A DNA stretch of 64,000 nucleotides from Microcoleus sp. FACHB-68 (GTDB lineage: Bacteria > Cyanobacteriota > Cyanobacteriia > Cyanobacteriales > Oscillatoriaceae): NCBI RefSeq assembly GCF_014695715.1, contig NZ_JACJOT010000001.1:248001-312000 (forward strand), given 5' to 3'. How positions within the stretch are numbered: the stretch's first letter is position 1; every line of letters starts with the position of its first letter. Below, in pieces: positions 1-9,477 of the stretch. A program made the translations under genes and the position numbers. The notes beneath the pieces were generated by a model. That model was not told the DNA's origin. It worked only from the letters and a program-made list of their open reading frames with translations, and made no database searches.

Positions 1-1
1 C

Positions 2-274
2 TGCAAATGTCCGTTTTCTGGCTATCCAGACTTTGCCACGATTCACATCACTTATGTGCCCGATCAATCTGTAGTGGAACTCAAAGCGATCAAGCTGTAT
101 ATCAACAGTTACCGTGATCGCTACATCTCCCACGAAGAATCGGTGAATCAAATCTTGGATGATTTCGTTGCCGCTTGCGATCCGCTTGAGGTCACAATTA
201 AGGGAGATTTTTCACCTCGCGGCAACGTTCATACAGTCATAGAAGTTCACCATCAGAAGCCGACTAAGGCATAA
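2..274 (+). CDS. queF: NADPH-dependent 7-cyano-7-deazaguanine reductase QueF (3' part)
   Basis: The gene is cut by the window start; the open frame runs from base 2 to a TAA at 272-274. QueF reduces the nitrile of preQ0 to the aminomethyl group of preQ1 in queuosine synthesis for tRNA. The visible part starts in the active-site stretch CPFSGYPDF, whose Cys is the nucleophile that forms the thioimide and whose Asp is the acid/base. The QueF signature ELKAIKLY, used for preQ0 binding, follows about 15 residues later. The rest (SHEE, FSPRGN, the HH near the end) fits the short monomodular QueF family. It converges on ccs1 across a shared terminator. Confidence is high; only the N-terminus is missing. 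Confidence 0.93.
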   Translation, partial: CKCPFSGYPDFATIHITYVPDQSVVELKAIKLYINSYRDRYISHEESVNQILDDFVAACDPLEVTIKGDFSPRGNVHTVIEVHHQKPTKA

Positions 275-290
275 CAAAGTAGCAATTTCA

Positions 291-339
291 AAACAAAGGA
301 ACGCACAGAAATAACTTCTATTGCGTTCCTTTGTTTTTT
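291..339. terminator. Bidirectional terminator between queF and ccs1
   Basis: A 15-base perfect inverted repeat has arms at 291-305 and 322-336 around a 16-base loop, followed by T residues on the plus strand and preceded by an A run that serves the minus strand. It lies between two convergent stop codons, so it can end both transcripts. Confidence 0.85.
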
Positions 340-343
340 GCAT

Positions 344-1756
344 TTAAGCTGCAACAACTGCGCGGGTTTCCTCGGTTGCCGAAAGTCGGTCTAAAACTTC
401 CACCACTTCGCGTTCAAACGCAACTTGAGCGCGGTTGGTTCTGCCGCCCACGTAAAGTTGACCGTCTTTTTGCAGCGCCCAAACTTGGGAGTGGGAGACG
501 TAACTCATCATCACACCCAGCATGAGTAAACCGAAGCCGGTGTAGACGAGAGGGATGCCTGGATCGGCTTTAATTTGCAAGCCGGTGCTGCCGATGACTT
601 GAACGATTTTCAGGGTAACACCATTGATTTCTGTTGCCATGCCGGCGCGAAGTGTGGTGCTGAGTTGACCTTTGGCGTCGTAAATCAGCAGTGTTCCTTG
701 CAAGTCTCTCGCTAACAGGGAGACGCCTTCACTGAAATCTGGCTTGGTGGGAATCCAGGTTCCCCAGATGCGCCCTTGCCCTTTGGAATCGAGTTGAGCC
801 ATTGGTAATTGCAAGATTGGGCTTTTGTTGACTTGTACTTGAATGCCGGCAATTCCCCAATCGGTTTGGTACATTGTCACGCCTTTGTACCGCAAAGGTT
901 TGTTGACGTGAATCGTTTGGCGGTCAACTTCCTGTTCCTGCCGGTCTAAGACTGAGAGATCCGAGTAAAATTGGTCGATGTTGCCATCAGGTGTGTAGTC
1001 AATCCAGAAACGATTGACTCGTACTGACCAATCTTTCGGAATTTGCGGCGCTGCCCAAGGGCCGGCATCAACAATATTATTAATGTGAAAGCTATTGCCG
1101 CTGGGGACGAGTTCTTGAGCCATGAAGCCGGTCATCGCGCCCAAAATCGAGCCGGCGAGAATGATCAGCATACTGGCATGGACGACAATCGGGCCAATAC
1201 GTCCAACTAATCCTTTACGGGCATAAAGCGTTTCGCCTTCCCGAAACACCCGATAGCGCCGGCTTTGCAACAATTGTTCTAAGGAATTGAGAGACGCGGT
1301 ATTTCGCATTTCCACAGCCGTGTCAATTTGAGCACTGAGGGCTAATTTTTCAAACTGACGAGGCAGATCGTAGAATTTCCACCGGCGGGCTGCGGTTAGG
1401 GCGGGAAATTGGCGGGTGAAGGTGCAGGCGGTTAAGCTCGACCCAAATAAAATCAGAATTGACAAAAACCACCAAGTACGATAAACGTGATCGAGTCCAA
1501 AAGCGAGTAGCACCTTCCAACTTAGGAAGCCAAACAGGGCGGGATCTTCGGGATAATTGGCTTGATAAAACGCCAGTGATTGACCTTGCTCAATGACGGT
1601 GCCGGAGATGCTAAAAGCGGCGATCGCTAACAGCAATAGAATTGCCAGCCGCAAATCAGCTATCAGAGGCAACACCTCTTTCCGGAAAAAACGCGTTGGC
1701 AGTGTGCCCCAATGCAATATTTTTGTTAAAAATGAATCTGTCGGTCCTGCCGTCAC
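344..1756 (-). CDS. ccs1: Cytochrome c biogenesis protein Ccs1 (ResB/CcsB family)
   Basis: A 470-residue ResB-family protein. With CcsA it forms the System II synthetase that carries haem across the thylakoid or plasma membrane and ligates it to apocytochromes c. N-terminal hydrophobic segments lie near residues 33-53 and 78-105, a third near 190-212, then a long lumenal domain (about 215-400) and a final membrane segment near residues 400-425. This is the usual cyanobacterial/plastid Ccs1 layout and length. ccdA, which supplies reductant for the same pathway, lies upstream on the same strand with one small gene between them. CcsA is not in the window. The start is ATG at 1756. Confidence 0.9.
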   Translation of the reverse strand: MTAGPTDSFLTKILHWGTLPTRFFRKEVLPLIADLRLAILLLLAIAAFSISGTVIEQGQSLAFYQANYPEDPALFGFLSWKVLLAFGLDHVYRTWWFLSILILFGSSLTACTFTRQFPALTAARRWKFYDLPRQFEKLALSAQIDTAVEMRNTASLNSLEQLLQSRRYRVFREGETLYARKGLVGRIGPIVVHASMLIILAGSILGAMTGFMAQELVPSGNSFHINNIVDAGPWAAPQIPKDWSVRVNRFWIDYTPDGNIDQFYSDLSVLDRQEQEVDRQTIHVNKPLRYKGVTMYQTDWGIAGIQVQVNKSPILQLPMAQLDSKGQGRIWGTWIPTKPDFSEGVSLLARDLQGTLLIYDAKGQLSTTLRAGMATEINGVTLKIVQVIGSTGLQIKADPGIPLVYTGFGLLMLGVMMSYVSHSQVWALQKDGQLYVGGRTNRAQVAFEREVVEVLDRLSATEETRAVVAA

Positions 1757-1894
1757 AGTCTACCTCTGTTGCGATTTGCTTATTGTTAATTGTAGAAAAG
1801 TTATAGCCTTAACTCTCTTAACAATGAGGGATTCGCTAAGATTTTTCAACTGTTCGCTCACTCACGATCTAGTCTTGAGCGGGGTGACGTGCTT

Positions 1895-2122
1895 TTACCG
1901 GCGAGTGCGACTGATATACTGGCCGTGGACATTGACCATGTAGGGAACGATGTAAGTCATCGAAGCAGCCATCCAGCGATCTCGGCTCATTTGACCCTGT
2001 GTGAGCGCCCAACCGTGATTGATGGTAAACAAAATCGAACCCACCACTAAAGCCACGCGTAATGCAGTGGGCCTCAATTCGCTATCAGTCAGACTCGACA
2101 AATACTCTTTGACAGATTCCAT
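1895..2122 (-). CDS. nrtS: NrtS-like small membrane protein (putative nitrate/nitrite transporter)
   Basis: A 75-residue protein starting at ATG 2122; an upstream in-frame TTG at 2164 would add 14 unconvincing residues. It has two hydrophobic stretches, ALRVALVVGSILFTINHG and a second around AASMTYIVPYMV, and ends with HGQY. The INHG turn, the central QMSRDRW and the closing HGQ match what I remember of the NrtS family, small proteins reported to move nitrate and nitrite in some cyanobacteria. It sits between ccdA and ccs1 on the same strand. The family call rests on remembered motifs, not a search; the transport role is inferred from the family. Confidence 0.65.
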   Translation of the reverse strand: MESVKEYLSSLTDSELRPTALRVALVVGSILFTINHGWALTQGQMSRDRWMAASMTYIVPYMVNVHGQYISRTRR

Positions 2123-2244
2123 GAGTTTTGGTCTGTGAATTGCTGTGGCATGAAGTTCGATCAACTTGTTTTTTATAGTTGTCTATTATTTTTTGCTTGT
2201 CAAGGACAAATGCCTCCCGATTGTCAAGGAAAAATAACAAATCA

Positions 2245-2982
2245 TCAGGCTGCCGGCACTAAACGAAATAGTAAGGAAAATACGCCGAATCCGACTAATA
2301 ACGCACCGCTAACGGGTGTAATCCAAGCAGACCATCGGCGCAATTCTAGAAGTTTTTTAATACTCGCCGTGAAGGTGCCGGCTAATATCAAGGGAGCAAC
2401 GTAGCCTGCTGTGTAGAAAAGCAGTAAAACACTGCCTAAAATCGGATCTTTTGTGGTGGAAATCCAGGCGAGTAATGTTGCAAGAACCGGCGTACTACAA
2501 GGGGAAGCAACGATACCAAAGGTAAGTCCGATTAGATAGGATCTCACGCCTTCTGGTAAATCTTTAGAAATCCACTCCATGCCGCCAAAGGAGGGTAATT
2601 GTAGAGGTAATGCTTCGAGTAAGTTTAGCCCCATGATGATAGCGATGATGCTAACAATAATGGGTAAGCCAATACCAACTTGACCATAAACTTGGCCGGC
2701 AATTGCGGCGAGGATTCCCAAAGCGGCAAGCGTCGTAGCAAGTCCGAGGGAAAACCAAGTTGATTGTGCAGCAGCTTGGATACGGCTTTTGGCTTCGTAT
2801 CCGCCGATGTAGCCGATTGTAATCGGCAACATGGAGAGCATACAAGGGGTGAGGCTAGTGAGCAAGCCGGCGATGAAGATGATGCCGACACTCATCCAGC
2901 TAAGGTGGGTTAGCTGGGTAGAGACAAGTTGATCTGCGAGTTGCTGGAGTTGATATAGCTGGGTTTGAAGTGTTTCTATCAT
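2245..2982 (-). CDS. ccdA: Cytochrome c biogenesis protein CcdA
   Basis: A CcdA/DsbD-type thiol:disulfide transporter of about 245 residues with six predicted membrane segments. It moves reducing equivalents from stromal/cytoplasmic thioredoxin to the lumen to keep apocytochrome CXXCH cysteines reduced. The two redox cysteines are visible: one in SLTPCMLSMLP at the start of the first membrane segment and one in IVASPCSTPVLA in the fourth. I chose ATG 2982 because the upstream GTG at 3027 adds residues unlike the family. It leads a minus-strand group with the NrtS-like gene and ccs1. Confidence 0.9.
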   Translation of the reverse strand: MIETLQTQLYQLQQLADQLVSTQLTHLSWMSVGIIFIAGLLTSLTPCMLSMLPITIGYIGGYEAKSRIQAAAQSTWFSLGLATTLAALGILAAIAGQVYGQVGIGLPIIVSIIAIIMGLNLLEALPLQLPSFGGMEWISKDLPEGVRSYLIGLTFGIVASPCSTPVLATLLAWISTTKDPILGSVLLLFYTAGYVAPLILAGTFTASIKKLLELRRWSAWITPVSGALLVGFGVFSLLFRLVPAA

Positions 2983-3253
2983 GCTGCCGGTGGAATGCCG
3001 AATCAGCTTGCATTGTAACTCACGCACGCTGTTTGAGAAATGCTAGGAAACTGCCGGTGGAAATATTTCTCGAACTTGAACACTCACATCTCTTAGAGCA
3101 ATGGGTGCAATTCTCTCCAGAAATCTTGAGAAATTATTTATTATTAAATTTTAAAAATGTTGAATAATCTCAGTTAACTCATGGAAATTTCGAGAAGGTA
3201 AAGAGCAATCGGATAAAATAATAAGAGGAGAAAAATAAAGGAGGGAAGGCAGC

Positions 3254-3949
3254 ATGGTACAAGAGGTGCAAGTGCCGGCACAACCAGAGATTATCTACCC
3301 AGACAGCGACGGGAAACCAATGGCAGACAATACGAAGCAATACCGATGGATTGTGACAATTCAAGGGGGAATCGACGCACTTTTCAAAGATGATGCGAAT
3401 GTATTTACTGCCGGCGATTTGCTGTGGTATCCAGTAGAAGGAAATAACACGATTTGCACCGCCCCCGATGTGATGGTGGTATTTGGTCGGCCCAAAGGAG
3501 ATAGAGGCTCTTATAAGCAGTGGCTGGAAGATAATCTCGCGCCGCAAGTCGTGTTTGAGATATTGTCTCCGAGTAACACTATCAAAGAAATGGCAAAAAA
3601 ACAGGAGTTCTATAACCAATACCAAGTTGAGGAATATTATTTGTATGATCCTGAGAAAGTCGATTTATGCGGCTGGGTGCGAAGGGAAAATCAGTTAGAA
3701 GTGATTGAGGAAATAATCGGATGGGTGAGTCCGAGGTTAGGGGTAAAATTTGAGATTTCTGAGGGAGATTTACAGATTTACCGGCCTGATGGTGAGCGGT
3801 TTTCTTCTTACGTTGAATTGATGCGAAAAAAAGAGCAGGAACAACAACGAGCTGATCAGGCAGAGGCGTTATTAGAGGAGGAACGCCGACGCCGAGAAGT
3901 TCTTGAAGCTCGACTGCGAGAAATGGGAATTGATCCACAGCAGTTATGA
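3254..3949 (+). CDS. Uma2 family (DUF820) endonuclease-like protein
   Basis: A 231-residue member of the Uma2/DUF820 family, which has a PD-(D/E)XK nuclease-like fold and is strongly expanded in cyanobacteria without a settled function. Visible family marks are TAPDVMVVF, then VVFEILSPSN, then EYYLYDP. The C-terminal 40 residues are a charged coiled coil (KKEQEQQRADQAEALLEEERRRR), a common tail in this family. The start is supported by a strong AGGAGGG ribosome site about 9 bases upstream. It stands alone between ccdA and ftsW. It is one of three Uma2 genes in the window. Confidence 0.85.
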   Translation: MVQEVQVPAQPEIIYPDSDGKPMADNTKQYRWIVTIQGGIDALFKDDANVFTAGDLLWYPVEGNNTICTAPDVMVVFGRPKGDRGSYKQWLEDNLAPQVVFEILSPSNTIKEMAKKQEFYNQYQVEEYYLYDPEKVDLCGWVRRENQLEVIEEIIGWVSPRLGVKFEISEGDLQIYRPDGERFSSYVELMRKKEQEQQRADQAEALLEEERRRREVLEARLREMGIDPQQL

Positions 3950-4017
3950 GGGAGAAATAGAGCAGTGTTGGCAGACATTATGCAACCTCGCATTCTCATG
4001 TTATTTAGTTCTACAGG

Positions 4018-5238
4018 CTAACGCAGCCGGCGACGGCGAGTACGGCGTTCTTCTAAAGACAGTACCTCGGCACCACTACTTTCTCGCGCTACGCGCACCA
4101 ACAAGCCGGCAATGAGCAAACTCGCAACCATCGAACTGCCACCATAACTGAACATCGGTAGCGGTAAGCCGGTGGTCGGTAAAGCGCCGGTGGCAACGCC
4201 TATATTTAGGAGAGATTGCCCCACCAGCAGCACCATCGTGCCAATCGCAACAAGCTGATGCATAATATTGCTAGCTTTGAAAGCCACTCTCAGGGCTAGT
4301 GTCCCGAAGGCTACCAGCAACAGCAACAGCAGTAAGCAACCAATTAGGCCAAACTCTTCGGCAAAGACGGAAAAGATAAAATCGCTGTACTGAATGGGCA
4401 GATAAAATAGCTTTTGTTGAGACAGTCCATAGCCGGTTCCCCAAGGGCCACCAGAACCGACTGCCAGCAAACTTTGGCTGAGTTGGTAGCCATCCCCCAT
4501 CGCATCGCCCCAAGGATTGAGGAACGACATGATCCGCCGGCGCTGATATTCTTTTATAGTGATACTTAAAGTAGCCAGCATTAGCCCTGCAAGCGCAGTT
4601 CCCCCCAGTTGAGGGGTGGGGATGCCGGCAGCCAGGGCGATTAACCACAAAGTCATGCCGCATAGTGCGGTTGTACTCAAGTTTGGCTGCATTAAAATGC
4701 CTAAGAGTACCGTGGCAAAAATTCCCAACCACGTCATGCGAACGCCCTTGGATAGCCTTTTCCACTGACCAAAAATGCGGGCGCTTTGCAGCACTAGGAA
4801 AGGTTTCATAAATTCCGAGGGTTGAACCGGCACCGGCCCGATGGCAAGCCAGCGGGTTGCACCATTAACGGTATTTCCTAGTCCAGGCACCAATGTCAAC
4901 CAAATCAACCCCAATAGCAGGATAACTAACCAGTTGGCTATCCCGAAAACGTAACGCAGGGGAGAGTGTACCAGGATGTTGAAGCCAATTAAGCCCACTA
5001 CAACTGCAACGAGCTGTCTTTTAAAGTAGTACAGCCCATCCCCATAATCATCATAAGCACTGGGGTAGGACGCGGAGAACAGCACCACTAACCCCACGAA
5101 CAACCACAGGAATGTTAACCACCGCAGCAAACGGGCTTCCCAAGCCCATTCCTGCACGGAGGGATCGAAAATGGGAATCAAGCGGCTTATATCCACGAGC
5201 GTCGCTATTTTAGGTGCGGTACTAGAACTTTTTAGCAC
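4018..5238 (-). CDS. ftsW: FtsW/RodA/SpoVE family septal peptidoglycan polymerase FtsW
   Basis: A 406-residue SEDS protein with about ten membrane segments. It is the division-specific peptidoglycan glycosyltransferase partnered with FtsI. SEDS marks are visible: VNGATRWLAIGPVPVQPSE (PSE motif), the YQLSQSLLAVGSGGPWGTGYG loop, and FAEEFG, followed by the C-terminal G-x-PLPMFSYGGSS block. The start codon is GTG at 5238; no earlier in-frame ATG exists. The C-terminus is Arg-rich (RRTRRRRLR). It converges on the Uma2 gene. FtsW rather than RodA is favoured by the long N-terminal cytoplasmic extension. Confidence 0.88.
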   Translation of the reverse strand: MLKSSSTAPKIATLVDISRLIPIFDPSVQEWAWEARLLRWLTFLWLFVGLVVLFSASYPSAYDDYGDGLYYFKRQLVAVVVGLIGFNILVHSPLRYVFGIANWLVILLLGLIWLTLVPGLGNTVNGATRWLAIGPVPVQPSEFMKPFLVLQSARIFGQWKRLSKGVRMTWLGIFATVLLGILMQPNLSTTALCGMTLWLIALAAGIPTPQLGGTALAGLMLATLSITIKEYQRRRIMSFLNPWGDAMGDGYQLSQSLLAVGSGGPWGTGYGLSQQKLFYLPIQYSDFIFSVFAEEFGLIGCLLLLLLLVAFGTLALRVAFKASNIMHQLVAIGTMVLLVGQSLLNIGVATGALPTTGLPLPMFSYGGSSMVASLLIAGLLVRVARESSGAEVLSLEERRTRRRRLR

Positions 5239-5409
5239 ATAAGTAGGTCTTACCTGCGAATCCTAAAACGCGCTCCCTTTTCTAAATTTTATAAGTCCGT
5301 TTAATTAGTATTTAATTTTAAATCGTTAATAGGCTTAAAATCTAGCTAGTTGAAATTTTTTATATAATTTATATAAGCGGAGATTTTCTAATTAAAGTCA
5401 ATTATGCTA

Positions 5410-5440
5410 ATAAAAAAGAGGCCGGTGCGACCTCTTTTTA
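5410..5440 (-). terminator. Terminator after apcC
   Basis: Arms 5413-5421 and 5431-5439 (AAAAAGAGG against CCTCTTTTT) enclose a 9-base GC-rich loop. It lies 27 bases beyond the apcC stop and has the T run for minus-strand transcription, so it probably ends the apcABC transcript. Confidence 0.8.
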
Positions 5441-5466
5441 GATGCCTTATGCCATCTAAACGGCAA

Positions 5467-5670
5467 TTAGAGTAAGCCGGCGTTTGTGCCTGGTTTGCCG
5501 GTTGCCAACTGAACTTTGATGATTTTGCCACCCATTTTCATGATGCGTTGCTGTTCACGAAACCAGTTATCGTAGGGAACTAGCTTCGTAAAGTAGGTGT
5601 TTTGCAATTCCCGCTGAGTGCGGATACGAGTCTGGCTGGGAACGCAGGCTGTAACTTTGAACATTCTCAT
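5467..5670 (-). CDS. apcC: Phycobilisome core linker ApcC (allophycocyanin-associated, Lc 7.8)
   Basis: A 67-residue CpcD-type linker. It caps the allophycocyanin trimers of the phycobilisome core and tunes their absorbance and assembly. The sequence starts MRMFKVTACVPSQ and contains TRIRTQRELQNTYFTKLV, both hallmarks of ApcC, and has the family length. The start at 5670 is chosen for a good AGGAGA site 10 bases upstream and because homologues start there. It is the last gene of apcA-apcB-apcC, but 600 bases separate it from apcB, much wider than the usual gap. Confidence 0.95.
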   Translation of the reverse strand: MRMFKVTACVPSQTRIRTQRELQNTYFTKLVPYDNWFREQQRIMKMGGKIIKVQLATGKPGTNAGLL

Positions 5671-6270
5671 GGGATGGTTTCTCCTGAGGGGGTGCAAAAA
5701 ATTTGGAATCTGAATTCAAATATCTAATGTCAACTATTCACCGCTAACTTGCTTCGTAATTTTAGCGGGAACTTGCGCCTAGACTCTGCCGCAACATAGA
5801 ACACTGCTAATTAATGATTCTATTTTGGCTGTCTGACACATCGCCGGACGGCTGACACACGCCCTGAATCACTGGAACAGGTCAGAACCCGTACCGAGTG
5901 GGAGATGAGTGCGGTGGAGTCTTTGCTATGCGATGAGAGCCGGCTCTCGCCATCTGAGGAAGTGCCTCTCTGCTTATCGCTGAGATCCGTGGCGTCGGAT
6001 TCCACGAACATTTTGTATTTTACGATAATTTCGGCATTCTTCTCACTGCCAATATTCACGCAGGGGTGAGAAGTGTATTGAAGGTCGGGAGATCAAGAGT
6101 CAATGTTAGATCGTTAAAACTCATTGATTGGTGTGAATAAGCCTTTGACAAGCTAGCACTCACTCTGGACTTCCCTGACCTTACAATATGAGAGTTTTGA
6201 GTTGTGAATGAGCGAGTTTTGAGTTTTTTTAACTCAGGACTCTCTGATTCAGCACTCTCCGACTCAGGTA
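5671..6270. other. 600-base spacer between apcB and apcC
   Basis: I see no convincing gene. Next to the apcB stop (about 6190-6268) lie imperfect heptamer-like direct repeats built on GAGTTTT and ACTC(A/T)G, similar to the short tandem repeats elsewhere in the window. An open frame at 5820-6059 lacks coding character. The spacer could hold a processing site or a second promoter setting ApcC dosage apart from ApcA and ApcB; this is inference. Confidence 0.4.
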
Positions 6271-6756
6271 TTAGCTCAAGCCAGAGCTGATGTAGTCGAA
6301 GTAGACACCCATTTCTTTACCGGCATCAGGACCCACCAAGCCGGCGGTGACTTCTTTCATAGCTTGGATAGCTTGTACGGTTGCACCGATGGGCACGCCC
6401 AGGGAGTTGTAGGTTTCTTTCAAGCCATTGAGGACGCGCTCATCCAAAATGGAAGGATCGCCAGCCAGCATGGCGTAGGTAGAATAGCGCAGGTAGTAGT
6501 CGAGGTCGCGGATGCAAGCTGCATAGCGACGGGTGGTGTACATATTTCCACCGGGACGGGTGATGTCAGAGTACAGCAGAGACTTGGCAACTGCTTCTTT
6601 GACGATGGTGGAGGCGTTGGCGCTGATGGTGGTGGCGGCGCGGACGCGCAGTTCGCCGGTTTGGAAGTAGCCTTTCAGCTTGTCCAGAGCGCTGTTGTCA
6701 AGGTACTTACCTTGAACGTCGGAAGAATTAATAACCGCTGTGATTGCGTCTTGCAT
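6271..6756 (-). CDS. apcB: Allophycocyanin beta subunit
   Basis: A 161-residue phycobiliprotein of exact family length, half of the allophycocyanin alpha-beta unit in the phycobilisome core. The chromophore Cys lies in [16 protein letters not shown], with the conserved Asp of LDYYLRY holding the bilin. The N-terminal globin-like helices ([12 protein letters not shown]) and the C-terminal [10 protein letters not shown] match ApcB. An AAGGAAC ribosome site precedes the ATG. It lies 60 bases downstream of apcA and is probably cotranscribed with it. Confidence 0.97.
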   Translation of the reverse strand: MQDAITAVINSSDVQGKYLDNSALDKLKGYFQTGELRVRAATTISANASTIVKEAVAKSLLYSDITRPGGNMYTTRRYAACIRDLDYYLRYSTYAMLAGDPSILDERVLNGLKETYNSLGVPIGATVQAIQAMKEVTAGLVGPDAGKEMGVYFDYISSGLS

Positions 6757-6816
6757 TGTTTATTGTTCCTTAAACTGCCTAATGTTCGTTCGTTCAAATT
6801 ATCAGTAGGGCGAGCC

Positions 6817-7302
6817 TTACTGCATGGCACCGATCAGGTAGTCGAAGTAAGAAGAAGCTTCAGAAGCATCTTCACCAGACAGCAGAGAGGTTGCAGCGCC
6901 TTTCATTGCGCGGACGCCTTCGACCACACCATCAATGGGGGTGCCGAGGGACTTGTACATTTCGCGAACGCCCACAACACCGATTTCTTCGATGGGGGTG
7001 ACATCACCGGCGACGATTCCGTAGGTGATCAAACGCAGGTAGTAGTCCAAGTCGCGCAAGCAGGTGGCGGTCATTTCTTCGCCGTAGGCGTTGCCACCGG
7101 GAGAGACGACATCAGGACGCTTTTGGAACAGTTGGTCGCCGGCTTGCTTGACGATACGCTCGCGGGATTCGGTCAAGATTTGGGCGATGCGGACGCGACG
7201 TTCGCCGGTGGTGACGAAACCTTTGATCCGATCTAATTCACCAGGGCTGAGATAACGGGCCTCAGCATCTGCATTCACGATGGACTTCGTGACGATACTC
7301 AT
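6817..7302 (-). CDS. apcA: Allophycocyanin alpha subunit
   Basis: A 161-residue phycobiliprotein. The bilin-binding Cys is in [19 protein letters not shown], the usual site near residue 81. The start [26 protein letters not shown] and the end [11 protein letters not shown] are classic ApcA. A GGGAGG ribosome site lies 9 bases before the ATG. It is the first gene of the apcA-apcB-apcC unit and has an 830-base upstream region, as expected for a highly expressed operon with a long leader. Unlike many cyanobacteria, apcE is not directly upstream; it lies 5.8 kb away on the other strand. Confidence 0.97.
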   Translation of the reverse strand: MSIVTKSIVNADAEARYLSPGELDRIKGFVTTGERRVRIAQILTESRERIVKQAGDQLFQKRPDVVSPGGNAYGEEMTATCLRDLDYYLRLITYGIVAGDVTPIEEIGVVGVREMYKSLGTPIDGVVEGVRAMKGAATSLLSGEDASEASSYFDYLIGAMQ

Positions 7303-8134
7303 TAATGATTGCCTCCCAAATAAGAGTGAATCTGGCTTTTGCCAGTCGTTTGCCGGGTTTGTTTTGCAAGGGTGTCAGCCGTTACGGTTGTCAGAGTTGC
7401 TCGAACCGGCCCGTTCTGAGTTTCCCCAGATGTCCCTCAAATAGTTTAAGGGAAAGCGACACCCACAACACTTTTGACGCCAGCTACCTTTTGCAAATAC
7501 GGATATTTTGCAGCATGAGGTTTACACTCTCGATCACAGCTTAATATTTTGTAATATTTTTCTTCATTTTTGGCCGGCGCAGAACCGCCCCAGACGGGAC
7601 GTGCTTCTCATACCCAAAGCGTGTTACGTGCTGCAAGCCGGTGTGCCGGTCAGCCTCCAGACACTCCAGGCTGCTTTCTTGCCGGCACGAGGCGTAACTG
7701 GCCCATGAGGTGGTTGCAGCGCCTTTGGGTATTGTCACAAGTGGGAGCCGGTGTAGCCTTGAGCAAATCTGTTTACGCCATGAACTGAGTTTCTGGAAAA
7801 AGAATTTAGAACCACAGATGCACACAGATAAACTATCTGTACCTGTCTAGGTGTCTCTGAGAGCGAATGTAAAAATCTACTTTTGCCAGTAAATGTATTT
7901 TGCTGGTTAGGCCGGTTAGATACAAAATGTGAAGTTTCCCTAGTCAATCTGGCTGTAACAGTATGATTTCCGTATAAAGAAAATCTGAATGTAACCCTTA
8001 GTGCAACGTCACAGGCACAAGCGGGTATACGGCGCAAATCAACGAAGTTTCAGCTTGATTAATTGTAAGGCAATAAGGCGCTGTACCCGAATGCCGAAGG
8101 ACGACTCTCATTCCTCACTTCTATTGAAAATACT
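7303..8134. promoter_or_regulatory. Long upstream region of apcA
   Basis: This 832-base region between the divergent apcA and TPR genes holds no gene I can support. It must contain the apcA promoter and probably a long leader. Complementary stretches ATACCCAAAG (about 7609) and CTTTGGGTAT (about 7721) lie some 100 bases apart and could close a structured domain. Short pieces at 7807-7840 echo the ACACAGAT-type repeats found in other spacers. No start site is claimed. Confidence 0.45.
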
Positions 8135-9220
8135 ATGGATTTGCAATCTTTACGATGGAGTAGGTCGCTAATTGCAATTGGACTAATCAGCTTTATTGCT
8201 GTCTCCGCTACATCATGCACTATGTTGACTAAGAACCCTTTTGAACGAAAAAATGAGCAGGCAATGCCTCAGTCCAGTCCTGATTCTTTACCCTCCTCTA
8301 ATTTCAGTGCAAAAACGCTGATTCAAGCAGGAGATAGGTTTTATAAAGAACGTAAGCTCGTTGAAGCGCAAAATGCTTACCAAGAAGCCTCTGAAATCGA
8401 CCCAACTAATTCAGAAGCTTTTGTAAAACTAGGACATATACTTTTGGTACAAGGCAAGACTGATGCGGCTATTGCAGTCTATCAAAAAGCCATCGAACTG
8501 AACCCGAAAGATATAGAGTCTTATAATATGCTTTCTTCTCTGCTCAGAATTAAGGGCAAGAGATCCGAAGCAATCGCCGTGCTGAAGAAAGCGATTCAAA
8601 CTGACTCTAACTCCGTAGAATCTTACCGATTATTGGGATTGCTCCTCGCTTATGAAGATAACCTGAATGAGGCAAGTAATGCTTGTAATCAAGCTATCCA
8701 ACTAGATCCTAATTATTCCTTGGGATATAATTGCTTGGGAATTATTCTCACTTCTCAAGGCAAACTGGATGAAGCAATTTCTACTCATCAAACGAGCATT
8801 AAACTTTTCTCAGAAAAGTATAGAAATTCAAATTTGGATGGAGTAGGAGATGGCTTGGGTCTTGCTATAAGGTACTACGCTCTATCTTTAGCGTTAACTG
8901 CACAAGGTAAGCCACGTGAAGCCGTGAATACTTACAATGTGGCTCTCAAACTTTTTGAACCTGACCTTTTGCGTATATTAAAATTTTCACCCAATTCTCC
9001 AAAAGCTTCGGTTAAGTATTTTTATCGTCAAGTTCCTCTAAGCCCAAAGTATTTTTCTACGCTCCATAAACAATTAGGTATTGCTTTGAAGGACAATGGG
9101 CAACCGGAGGAGGCAATTTTTGTTCTTCAATTGGCCAAAGAGTTATTTGCTGAGCAGAACAACCAAGAGCAAGTAGCTGTAATTAACAATCTGTTGAAAG
9201 AAATAGAAAGTACACAGTAG
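8135..9220 (+). CDS. TPR-repeat protein with N-terminal membrane/lipoprotein-like signal
   Basis: A 361-residue protein. Residues 10-28 are hydrophobic and end in SATSC, an imperfect lipobox, so it may be a lipoprotein or a signal-anchored protein facing the periplasm or lumen. At least four tetratricopeptide repeats follow from about residue 60 to 210 (for example ALIQAGDRFYKERKLVEAQN, VKLGHILLVQGKTDAAIAVY, SYRLLGLLLAYEDNLNEASN), with more at the C-terminus (LGIALKDNGQPEEAI). TPRs bind protein partners; no partner is indicated by the neighbours. G+C is lower than in the flanking apc genes. Function unknown. Confidence 0.75.
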   Translation: MDLQSLRWSRSLIAIGLISFIAVSATSCTMLTKNPFERKNEQAMPQSSPDSLPSSNFSAKTLIQAGDRFYKERKLVEAQNAYQEASEIDPTNSEAFVKLGHILLVQGKTDAAIAVYQKAIELNPKDIESYNMLSSLLRIKGKRSEAIAVLKKAIQTDSNSVESYRLLGLLLAYEDNLNEASNACNQAIQLDPNYSLGYNCLGIILTSQGKLDEAISTHQTSIKLFSEKYRNSNLDGVGDGLGLAIRYYALSLALTAQGKPREAVNTYNVALKLFEPDLLRILKFSPNSPKASVKYFYRQVPLSPKYFSTLHKQLGIALKDNGQPEEAIFVLQLAKELFAEQNNQEQVAVINNLLKEIESTQ

Positions 9221-9234
9221 TATCAGCTTGTAGA

Positions 9235-9420
9235 GTGCAACCTAGTACGTGCGTTGCCATGCAATTCATTGTGAGAAATCAGAAGCTGATTGCTGAACTT
9301 AAACCAATTGCCGGTAGTAAGCAATTGCGATCATTTGGTTTGTGTGCCGGCGAGTTTACCGTTCCAGATGATTTCGATGCTCCTTTGCCGGCAGATATTC
9401 TTAGGGAATTTGAGGGCTGA
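9235..9420 (+). CDS. Short protein resembling the C-terminal half of a Phd/YefM-type antitoxin (probable remnant)
   Basis: A frame of 61 residues from a GTG, or 53 from ATG 9259. VRNQKLIAELKPIAGSK matches the region of Phd/YefM-like antitoxins where xRNxxPxAxLxPI is common, and the tail GEFTVPDDFDAPLPADILREFEG resembles the toxin-binding tail of cyanobacterial antitoxins. The N-terminal DNA-binding half expected in an intact protein of about 80 residues is missing, there is no clear ribosome site, and no toxin gene follows. I read it as a decayed antitoxin; expression is doubtful. Confidence 0.4.
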   Translation: MQPSTCVAMQFIVRNQKLIAELKPIAGSKQLRSFGLCAGEFTVPDDFDAPLPADILREFEG

Positions 9421-9477
9421 GGTTATGTGCGGCGGCTCAAATATACTTTTAGACGACCAATATTTTTAGGTTTTTAG

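Noticed and set aside
5820-6059. 79-codon frame between apcB and apcC
   Set aside because: No ribosome site, low-complexity Ser-rich translation and no recognisable family.
7541-8037. Several frames of 60-100 codons in the apcA upstream region
   Set aside because: They overlap one another on both strands, lack ribosome sites and show no domains.
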